NCBI GenBank assembly: GCA_965549355.1 | Contig: CBEVGD010000047.1 | Coordinates: forward strand, 1-13,270 | Length of the DNA stretch: 13,270 bases | Source: M55B120 sp965549355 | Lineage (GTDB): Bacteria > Actinomycetota > Humimicrobiia > Humimicrobiales > Humimicrobiaceae | Direction of reading: 5' to 3' | Shown: in pieces, positions 7,694-13,270 of the stretch | Numbering within the stretch: position 1 is the stretch's first letter | Layout: each line of letters opens with the position of its first letter | Notes under the pieces: generated by a model | What the model was told of the DNA's origin: nothing | Seen by the model: the letters and a program-made list of their open reading frames with translations, nothing else | Databases searched by the model: none | Position numbers and translations under genes: made by a program

Positions 7694-9562
7694 CTAACAA
7701 AAATTTATAAAGTTTTCTACAAGAGCCGGGCTGAATTGCGTCCCCGAACATTTTATTAATTCCCTTTTGGCATCTTCTACAGGCACAGGCTCCTTGTATG
7801 GTCTCCCCATCACCATTACATCATAGGCATCCACAATTGATGTGATAAGGGAATTCACCGGAATCTCATCTTCTTTGAGGCCCTGAGGATAACCGCTTCC
7901 ATCCCACCACTCGTGATGCGCCAGTATATCATCGGCTACCATAGCTATCTGAGGAGTAGCCTTTGCAATATTATATCCGATCTCAGGATGGCGCTTTATT
8001 ATCTTCCACTCCTCCCTATTCAGGCTGCCTCTTTTAAGGAGTATCTCATCAGGTACCGCCACCTTCCCAATATCGTGTAAAGCGGAAAGAAGGACCAATT
8101 CATCCAGTTTGCTCTGCGGCAGATTAATAGTTTTTCCAAGCCTTGTTATCAATCCTTTTAATCGCTCAGCATGCTCTCTGGTCTCATGACTCTTTTCCCA
8201 GAGCGTCCTTTCAAGAGATGCTATTATGGAGTTGGATATGCTCTTTCTCTCCAGGAGCTTATTTGTGTACATATTGTCTTCAGCTTCTTTGATGACCTTC
8301 CTGAAATCCTGATCATTATCAACCCTTGCAGATATGCCCATAGAAATATTTAAAGGTATTTTCTGGTCCCTTGTATTTGCACATATATTTCTGATCTTAT
8401 AGACCACATCTTCAACTTCCCGGGGAGTCGATCTGGGAAGCAGAATGAAGAACTCATCCCCTCCCCATCTGGCTACAATATCTTCCTTTCTGGCACAATA
8501 CTTCAGGATCTTTGCAATTCTTTTTAGCAGCTTATCCCCTTCTCTGCAACCAAAAGTATCATTAACCAGTTTGAGGCCGTTTAGATCACATATAATAAAA
8601 TTCAGGGGCAGATTCCTCTCGCGGTAGACATTTCCAAGAACCTTTTCCAGATACATGCGGTTATAAAGCTCAGTAAGACTGTCATGAAATTTCAGATATT
8701 TTATCTTTTTTTCAGCTTTTTTTAACTCAGTTATATCATGAAATATTTCCATACGTATCTTCTTGCCATTATAGGCAATAGTTCTTCCGGATGCTTCGAG
8801 ATAAATTTTGCTTCCCGTACTTTTAAGTCCGCATACCTTATATTTCCCCGCACCTTCTTCTGCGATCTTATTAGAGAATTTTTCCCTGTCTCTATCATAT
8901 ACAAACTCCATGATATCTTTACCGTCCGGATTATTTGGCTCGAAATTAAACAGTGTTAAAAAAGATCTATTCGTTTTCACAATTACGCCATTATCGTGAA
9001 GAACTATTCCATCCAGAGAAGCTTCTATGAACTTATCGATCTTTTTATCTGGTTTTTTCAACTGCCTTTCAAGCTTTTTTTGTTTTGTGATATCTTTTAC
9101 GATTATCTTAAATCCGGCCGTCCTGGAGCGTTCATCCAATATTGGTCCGAAATATACCTCTCCAAACCTCACATCCCCATTATTATGGTTCTGAACTATC
9201 TGAAATGGCTTAGCTTCTCTTCCAGCCAGAACATCATTAAAAATAGCCATATATCTCGGTATATCTTTGGTGCTTATTGATACCCTTTTTGTAAAATATT
9301 TACCGATAAGATCGTCTTTGTTATAACCTGAAAAATCCAGTATTGCATCATTGCAGGAGGTAATCACACCTTTATTGTTAATTGTCAGTATTCCTATGGA
9401 ATTCGTTCCTAATAGGCTTCTAAAACTATGTATATATTTTTTCGGAGTGTCTTTAGAGAAGTCTGTATCTATTACAGGCTTTCCTTCAAGGGTCCTGATC
9501 TTTCTTTGCTGTTCTATAAGCTTTTTAATAAGCTGTGTCTTTGTAATCTTGTCTATATCCAT
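7694..9562 (-). CDS. PAS-PAS-GGDEF-HD-GYP protein: bifunctional c-di-GMP synthase/phosphodiesterase
   Basis: This is a cytosolic c-di-GMP turnover enzyme with no membrane segments. A short coiled N-terminus (1-28) is followed by PAS domain 1 (about 46-160), PAS domain 2 (about 175-282), a GGDEF domain (about 290-440) and an HD-GYP domain (about 445-622). GGDEF is intact (367-371) and preceded by an RxxD product-inhibition site (R358, D361), so cyclase activity with feedback is predicted. The HD-GYP part has H464, H496-D497 (HDIGK), H549-H550, D554 and GYP at 557-559, followed by DAYDVM, so its metal-binding residues for hydrolysing c-di-GMP are present. Which activity dominates cannot be read from sequence; the PAS domains probably sense a ligand and bias it. 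The start lies 16 bases after the stop of the HTH gene, with a weak CTGGA ribosome site. Its position beside pel suggests it feeds or drains the c-di-GMP that PelD reads. Confidence 0.93.
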   Translation of the reverse strand: MDIDKITKTQLIKKLIEQQRKIRTLEGKPVIDTDFSKDTPKKYIHSFRSLLGTNSIGILTINNKGVITSCNDAILDFSGYNKDDLIGKYFTKRVSISTKDIPRYMAIFNDVLAGREAKPFQIVQNHNNGDVRFGEVYFGPILDERSRTAGFKIIVKDITKQKKLERQLKKPDKKIDKFIEASLDGIVLHDNGVIVKTNRSFLTLFNFEPNNPDGKDIMEFVYDRDREKFSNKIAEEGAGKYKVCGLKSTGSKIYLEASGRTIAYNGKKIRMEIFHDITELKKAEKKIKYLKFHDSLTELYNRMYLEKVLGNVYRERNLPLNFIICDLNGLKLVNDTFGCREGDKLLKRIAKILKYCARKEDIVARWGGDEFFILLPRSTPREVEDVVYKIRNICANTRDQKIPLNISMGISARVDNDQDFRKVIKEAEDNMYTNKLLERKSISNSIIASLERTLWEKSHETREHAERLKGLITRLGKTINLPQSKLDELVLLSALHDIGKVAVPDEILLKRGSLNREEWKIIKRHPEIGYNIAKATPQIAMVADDILAHHEWWDGSGYPQGLKEDEIPVNSLITSIVDAYDVMVMGRPYKEPVPVEDAKRELIKCSGTQFSPALVENFINFC

Positions 9563-9578
9563 TTCCAGGCAATATTGA

Positions 9579-10091
9579 TCATTCTTTAAAAGATTTTTCT
9601 TCCAACTCTATTTTTCTATCATCTATTTTCTTTAAAAATGCTTTTAACTCCTCTACCACCAGTTTCTTCATCTTATTTCTAAACTCGTCATATTCTACCT
9701 GAAGATAGTTTATATCTTCCTCAAGCTCTTGTTTTTTTTCTATCAATAATCCACATTCTTCCTGTAACTGCTTTGTTTTCAGATCAGGTTCCTGAATATT
9801 TTTAAATGTCTGATATTCTTTATCTGCGGTTTCCTCTTTAGTATCTTCAGGAAATCCTTCAGGAAAAACTTCTTTCAGATCGTCCTCGAGAAATCCATTA
9901 TTTCCATCATCCTTATAGTCTTTAGAATCACTCAGAAAATTATCGATATTTTCTTCACTGAGCCTGAGCGCCCTTCCGACTTTTAGAACCGGAACCTTCT
10001 TTTCCTCAATATACCTTATTAATTCCTTCTCGCTTATCCCGAGCATACCGGTTGCTTCCTTAATCGTATAGAATTTATTTTCTTCGCTCAT
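9579..10091 (-). CDS. Excisionase/MerR-type HTH protein with C-terminal coiled coil
   Basis: This small protein has an N-terminal excisionase-type winged HTH (residues about 6-54: FYTIKEATGMLGISEKELIR, then KVPVLKVGRALRLSEENIDNFL). This is the fold used by AlpA, Xis and BldC-like regulators to bind DNA. Residues 55-105 are a very acidic, probably disordered linker. Residues 106-168 are a long charged coiled coil with repeated L/I at heptad spacing, so it should form dimers or larger assemblies. HTH plus linker plus coiled coil in about 170 residues resembles the layout of the Bacillus chromosome-anchoring protein RacA, but I see no specific sequence match and do not assign that role. No integrase or phage gene is nearby, arguing against a true excisionase. 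It is the first gene of a two-gene unit with the GGDEF/HD-GYP gene. The ribosome site GAAGGA lies just before the ATG. Confidence 0.8.
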   Translation of the reverse strand: MSEENKFYTIKEATGMLGISEKELIRYIEEKKVPVLKVGRALRLSEENIDNFLSDSKDYKDDGNNGFLEDDLKEVFPEGFPEDTKEETADKEYQTFKNIQEPDLKTKQLQEECGLLIEKKQELEEDINYLQVEYDEFRNKMKKLVVEELKAFLKKIDDRKIELEEKSFKE

Positions 10092-10311
10092 ATTCCTTCT
10101 ATTAATCTTTTTAATATTTGTATAAAGCCATATTCTTTATCTTCCCGGATCATACCGGCGGCCTACTGCAAAATTCAAGAATAATTATATCATATCAATT
10201 TTACAATAAACATAAAAATGTATAGATTTATCAAAGTTATATAAAACAATTATTATAAAAACCTCATTTTCTAAAAGTCTTCACAATATGTTTAAATGCA
10301 AACCGGACAAA
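10092..10311. other. AT-rich intergenic region between VWA and HTH genes
   Basis: No coding frame of note is present. It holds the extended -10 and leader described for the HTH gene. Downstream of the VWA stop (reading the - strand) there is only a weak GTTT/AAAC pairing (10290-10303) and no GC-rich stem with a T-tract, so no intrinsic terminator for the VWA transcript can be supported here. Confidence 0.6.
10184..10192 (-). promoter_or_regulatory. Extended -10 promoter candidate for the HTH/GGDEF-HD-GYP unit
   Basis: Read on the - strand, the site is TGATATAAT, a consensus TATAAT preceded by the TGn of an extended -10. No good -35 hexamer is spaced 16-18 bases upstream, which an extended -10 can tolerate. 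The predicted start near 10177 gives a leader of about 85 bases to the ATG at 10091. That leader contains only a short CCGG-loop-CCGG hairpin (10145-10158). Confidence 0.45.
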
Positions 10312-12615
10312 CTAAATGAAAACAACTATCATCCCTGCTATAAAAAGCAGGATAAAAATACTGAACTCTATTATAATCCTCGGGTGGGTCAGTTTGATAT
10401 TAAGCTTCTTTAGATTAATAACAGCATACAGCAATAATATAAGAGAAATAAGGCTTAGAAATATCAGGATAAGGCCGATCAGAGTCTTATGGCCAAATCT
10501 AAATGGAATGGTTTTACAAGAAAATTTTATTCCAATATCTTTTGTAAAAACCTGTCCCAGGACCATCGGAATATCTATAATGTATTCACCTTCCGGAATA
10601 TCATCTGTAAGATAGATAGTCAGCTGCATATCAATTTCGGAACCTGCCTTCAGGATGCTGCTGCCGGCATCTATATTTTTAATAATACTTTTATCGGTCT
10701 TCTGGCTGTTTGTACCGATTGAAAGATCCTCATCATAGATAGAAGTCATCTTTAGTGTTGTCTTGAGGGACTTTGAGTCCGAATCTATTTCAAGAATCCC
10801 TTCCGGCGCTTCGATTGCTATATATTTACCTATTTCTGTCTCCCTGGTCTGATATAGCTCACAACCTTCAACACTCTGGTAATCTGCTCTTACCTCAATT
10901 GTGTATTTTCCTGTCTCTATAAATCCTTCCAGAATATTGCTATATATGCCATCTTCAGTACTGCTATCAGCATTTATCATGCTTCCATTATCATGAAGTT
11001 CTCCGCTTATGGCCTTCCCGTCCGGCGAAGTAACAGTATAACTGAATATACCAGAAGAGAAGTCCTCAAAATTTGCATAGATCTTGATTGGGGATCCAGC
11101 TATTATATTATTTTCGATCTTTAAATATATTTCTTTTTTTACAGGCTGATAATCGGTCACTATAAAAACCTGTTCCTTGAGTACGCCGGAACCAGTGGGT
11201 TTGTGATCTATTGTAAATTCTATTTTATAATCTCCGGCTTCAGGGATACCTTCAAATAAATAACTAAATATCCCATCGCCTTGCTGTCCATCAGCGCCAT
11301 TCCCATCATCAGTCATCCTGATCTTGCCTGTGCTGAGAAGATTCGGATCTATTATCTCGCAGGATATCTCAAAGTCAGAATACTCTATAGCTCCTTCAGT
11401 ATTTTCCGGCATTAAAAGCTGAATCATTGCCGGGATCTTTGAATTCATAAAATATACCGCTTTCAACGGCTCAATAAGTATTACACTTGCAAGTTCCATA
11501 GCAAGCACCATGTCACCGTTTATACTATATTCCCACACTCCTTCATCCGGTTTATTAACTATCTTAATAATATATGATGGCTCTACTATCTCAATGATCT
11601 CACATTCTGTACTTTCAGAAGGCGCATATAATCCGACATCAGGTTTACTTATACTTTCATTTGCCGCTGCGATAACTACCAGCTTCCCCATATAATCCCC
11701 AACCGGTATATTTCCTTCTATCCGTTCCCTGCCTTCCTGCGAATATACATAAATGAAAGTACCTGTCATAAATTTAAATATATCAAGATAAATATCTCTG
11801 ATATCTGATGCATTCTTTGAAATCCATAATCTGGAGAGAGTTATATCGGCGATTTCTTCCAGTACATCAATATTGGCTTCATCAGTAAAAGCAATAGGGA
11901 ATATCTGTATATTGTCTTTCTGATACTCATGGCATAGTTCGAAAAGTTCTGCTTTATATTTCTCCAGATATTCATTTAGACGGTCCTGGGGATCCGCCGC
12001 AATATTTCCACCTGATTGACTATCCCCGTCCCCTTCATCGCTTTCATCTTTATTCCCGGATTTTTCAGTTTCCCTTACAGGGGGCTTCGGCCTGCCATTC
12101 TCCCCCTCCCTGATCTCATCCGGTATCGGTATATCATCTATGCCAAGATCTCCATCTGTTAAAAAAATGACCGCTGTCCGGTTCTTTCTAACTCTTTCGT
12201 CCAACATTGATTTTACTTCCTCCAATGCTGACTTCATGTCGGTAAGGTTTTGATTGCTTTTGATATTGGAGATCGCTTCCATTATATCCTTTTTATTCTT
12301 CGCTATTTTTGTGAGCTCAATATATATATTTGTTTTTTCACCAAAACCTACAATAGCAACCCTGTTTCCTTCTGTTAGTATCTGGTTTAATTCAATAAAA
12401 AGTCTGGCCGCATCAACACGCAAGTTTCCGGGGTCATTCTTTTTCATGCTCCCGGATTCATCTATTACAAGGACCAGGTCCATAGGAGCTCCGCCTGATA
12501 CCGGATCCATACCAGCAGCCTGCAGGATGCCGAATCCGGAAAAGGACGCTATAATAAATAGGGGTAATAATAAAAGTATCAATACCCGGCCCGTAATTTT
12601 TCTTCTATTTTTCAT
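10312..12615 (-). CDS. Membrane-anchored von Willebrand factor A domain protein
   Basis: This is a 767-residue extracytoplasmic protein. Residues 10-33 form a signal peptide or anchor ending near LQAAG. A VWA domain follows (about 45-285) with a complete MIDAS: D52-x-S54-x-S56 (DESGSM), T125 and D154 (FLTDGD), so divalent-metal-dependent ligand binding is expected. Directly after D154 the domain is interrupted by a Pro-rich and then very acidic, low-complexity stretch (about 160-205). Two Ig-like repeats are seen around 432-470 and 540-580, each with an Asp/Gly-rich loop, GIFSYLFEG or GIYSNILEG, then GDYKIEF or GKYTIEV. Two hydrophobic segments at 710-735 and 746-767 anchor the C-terminus. 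The ribosome site GGATAAGG precedes the ATG. Such proteins often act in adhesion or envelope functions; nothing here ties this one to Pel synthesis, and the ligand is unknown. It is separated from the HTH gene by about 220 bases, so it is probably a separate transcript. Confidence 0.85.
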   Translation of the reverse strand: MKNRRKITGRVLILLLLPLFIIASFSGFGILQAAGMDPVSGGAPMDLVLVIDESGSMKKNDPGNLRVDAARLFIELNQILTEGNRVAIVGFGEKTNIYIELTKIAKNKKDIMEAISNIKSNQNLTDMKSALEEVKSMLDERVRKNRTAVIFLTDGDLGIDDIPIPDEIREGENGRPKPPVRETEKSGNKDESDEGDGDSQSGGNIAADPQDRLNEYLEKYKAELFELCHEYQKDNIQIFPIAFTDEANIDVLEEIADITLSRLWISKNASDIRDIYLDIFKFMTGTFIYVYSQEGRERIEGNIPVGDYMGKLVVIAAANESISKPDVGLYAPSESTECEIIEIVEPSYIIKIVNKPDEGVWEYSINGDMVLAMELASVILIEPLKAVYFMNSKIPAMIQLLMPENTEGAIEYSDFEISCEIIDPNLLSTGKIRMTDDGNGADGQQGDGIFSYLFEGIPEAGDYKIEFTIDHKPTGSGVLKEQVFIVTDYQPVKKEIYLKIENNIIAGSPIKIYANFEDFSSGIFSYTVTSPDGKAISGELHDNGSMINADSSTEDGIYSNILEGFIETGKYTIEVRADYQSVEGCELYQTRETEIGKYIAIEAPEGILEIDSDSKSLKTTLKMTSIYDEDLSIGTNSQKTDKSIIKNIDAGSSILKAGSEIDMQLTIYLTDDIPEGEYIIDIPMVLGQVFTKDIGIKFSCKTIPFRFGHKTLIGLILIFLSLISLILLLYAVINLKKLNIKLTHPRIIIEFSIFILLFIAGMIVVFI

Positions 12616-12705
12616 ATGCCTTATCCTATCCTATTATTTAAGCTGTCAAAGAAATGGACCAATATAAAAATATATTCATCCTGAACAGAAATTTTTAATA
12701 GTGTT

Positions 12706-12733
12706 ATCCTATCACTGTATTGATTTATTTCAA
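12706..12733 (-). promoter_or_regulatory. Promoter candidate for the VWA gene
   Basis: On the - strand, TTGAAA (12733-12728) is followed after 16 bases by TAGGAT (12711-12706), with TGA directly before it as an extended -10. The predicted start near 12699 gives a leader of about 85 bases before the ATG at 12615. The match is moderate, and other AT-rich hexamers in the region could compete. Confidence 0.4.
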
Positions 12734-12768
12734 TTACTTTTAAATAAGTCTGTTGTCATCCTGCAATA

Positions 12769-12797
12769 TTATCACTTATCGGGATGCCTGATATAAT
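12769..12797 (+). promoter_or_regulatory. Upstream + strand promoter candidate
   Basis: TTATCA (12769-12774) lies 17 bases before a consensus TATAAT (12792-12797), which also carries the extended -10 TGA (12789-12791). A transcript starting near 12804 would read through the region before the structured RNA. It could be a second promoter for that RNA or for a gene beyond the right edge. Confidence 0.4.
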
Positions 12798-12886
12798 ATT
12801 TAGTATATTCTAATATTTTAACGGCTATAAATACCTGTGATTTAAGGGAATCTTGATAAAATTTTAAAATAATTTTAATTTGCCTA

Positions 12887-12914
12887 TTGACATATTTCAT
12901 TATTCTGATAAATT
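12887..12914 (+). promoter_or_regulatory. Promoter for the structured RNA
   Basis: A perfect -35 TTGACA (12887-12892) is followed by a 16-base spacer and TAAATT (12909-12914), preceded by TGA (12906-12908) as an extended -10. Transcription would begin at about 12920-12922, exactly where the closing stem of the predicted RNA starts. That agreement between two independent signals raises confidence. Confidence 0.6.
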
Positions 12915-12920
12915 TATAGT

Positions 12921-13093
12921 TACTTTAGAACAGAAGGCAACGTCCGAAGTTTAGTTGAAATTTAAGTTCGAAAGAGTTTTTAGATTAGGGTAAGTTTTAG
13001 AAAGTCCCCTAGAAAAGTTCTAAAGTATGGCTCCAAGTAGTTGATTAGCCTAAGATGCAAATTATGGCAAAAGATTACTTGGAGTTTTATTTT
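12921..13093 (+). ncRNA. Unassigned structured small RNA or leader RNA
   Basis: No protein is encoded, but the strand has strong pairing. TACTTTAGAAC (12921-12931) pairs perfectly over 11 bp with GTTCTAAAGTA (13017-13027), enclosing 85 bases. Inside are a hairpin AAGTTT/AAATTT (12947-12952 with 12958-12963) and TTAGGG/CCCTAG (12985-12990 with 13007-13012). A second domain follows at once: CTCCAAGTA (13031-13039) with TACTTGGAG (13076-13084), extendable with wobbles to 14 pairs (13029-13042 with 13073-13086). It ends in TTTTATTTT. A promoter ends just before the first stem. The unit therefore looks like a free-standing RNA of about 170 bases, or a leader with its own terminator. I compared it from memory with c-di-GMP (GEMM-I and II), SAM, TPP, FMN, glycine and T-box motifs and with 6S and tmRNA signatures, and saw no match. 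Confidence 0.55.
13029..13093 (+). terminator. Intrinsic terminator-like hairpin ending the structured RNA
   Basis: The stem has 9 perfect Watson-Crick pairs, extended by five wobble or A-T pairs to 14 with 13029-13042 and 13073-13086. TTTTATTTT follows at 13085-13093. The loop is about 30 bases, unusually long, and contains a possible inner GCC/GGC pairing (13048-13050 with 13066-13068). Read on the opposite strand there is no T-tract, so the direction is +. Confidence 0.55.
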
Positions 13094-13270
13094 GGCATTA
13101 TTCAATAGAGCCCCGCATTGTCCTTCAATCTGTTTTGATCCGGGATTTTCTCATATCCATTGGTCCGGAAAATATTACAGATAGATTATTTTATAGCAGT
13201 TTCCTCTTCACTCTATTCCGGATCATAGAAATTATTCCGGGAGATATATGGTTTTTCTATCATATAGTAT
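13094..13270. other. Non-coding right end; possible start of a gene at 13248
   Basis: I see no sustained coding frame in this stretch. Near the edge, GGGAG (13239-13243) stands four bases before ATG 13248, and the frame stays open for seven codons to the end of the window (MVFLSYS). This could be the start of a + strand gene, which would place the structured RNA upstream of it. On the - strand a frame runs in from the edge to a TAG at 13213-13215. Neither is long enough to judge. Confidence 0.25.

Noticed and set aside
10145..10154. CCGGATCATA, repeated at 13218-13227, as a possible shared operator
   Set aside because: A single 10-base match between two places in 13 kb is expected by chance many times over, and the sites sit differently relative to genes.
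12621..12649. TTGACA on the - strand close to the VWA start
   Set aside because: Any -10 at suitable spacing would place the transcript start almost on the ATG, leaving no room for the visible ribosome site.
12254..12667. Open frame of 137 codons on the + strand opposite the start of the VWA gene
   Set aside because: It lies antisense to a clearly coding VWA domain, has hydrophobic low-information content and no convincing ribosome site.
12966..12976. GTTCGAAAGAG, resembling part of the GEMM-I c-di-GMP riboswitch and a tRNA T-loop
   Set aside because: The rest of the GEMM-I core (CACGCACAGGGCAAACC-like and ACGCAAAGC blocks) is absent, and there is no tRNA cloverleaf or acceptor stem around it.
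12999..13009. AGAAAGTCCCC, resembling the conserved AGGAAAGTCC of RNase P RNA
   Set aside because: The predicted RNA is only about 170 bases and the partner conserved regions of RNase P RNA are missing.
1..13270. CRISPR arrays, insertion sequences and tRNA genes
   Set aside because: No regularly spaced repeats, transposase or integrase genes, terminal inverted repeats with target duplications, or cloverleaf-forming segments were seen on either strand.

Overview
The window comes from an AT-rich bacterial chromosome. Ile ATA and Arg AGA/AGG codons are frequent, starts include TTG/GTG alternatives, and the genes are tightly packed and co-oriented. The pel genes run in the order pelD-pelE-pelA(deacetylase only)-pelF-pelG, which is the compact layout known from Gram-positive bacteria rather than the pelABCDEFG layout of Pseudomonas. 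No outer-membrane partners (PelB, PelC) are visible. Together this suggests a Firmicute, most likely a clostridial anaerobe. That is an inference; no rRNA or other taxonomic marker is present.

Bases 1-7627 (+ strand) hold a Pel-type exopolysaccharide operon. The first gene is cut by the left edge. It encodes an SDR/epimerase-like domain fused to a complete PelD receptor: four membrane segments, a GAF domain and a degenerate GGDEF domain that keeps an RxxD c-di-GMP site. It is followed by PelE (membrane plus helical repeat scaffold), a membrane-anchored PelA-type NodB deacetylase, the PelF GT4 glycosyltransferase and the PelG flippase/channel-like membrane protein. Junctions overlap or are only a few bases long, so the genes are probably co-transcribed and translationally coupled. 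The operon promoter lies outside the window.

Bases 7628-7693 separate this operon from a convergent two-gene unit on the - strand (9562-7694 and 10091-9579). That unit encodes a small HTH/coiled-coil protein and a PAS-PAS-GGDEF-HD-GYP protein with both c-di-GMP synthesis and breakdown signatures intact. The simplest reading is a local circuit: the GGDEF/HD-GYP enzyme sets c-di-GMP, and PelD reads it to switch Pel synthesis on.

Bases 12615-10312 (- strand) encode a large secreted or membrane-anchored von Willebrand factor A protein with a complete MIDAS metal site, two internal repeats and two C-terminal membrane segments. Its link to Pel is unknown.

Bases 12616-13270 contain no convincing protein gene. 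They carry divergent promoter candidates and, at about 12921-13093 on the + strand, a strong candidate for a structured small RNA. It has a consensus -35, an extended -10, an 11-bp perfect closing stem starting at the predicted +1, and a second stem of 9 perfect pairs (14 with wobbles) followed by a T-tract. I do not recognise its family. It is the least explained item in the window.
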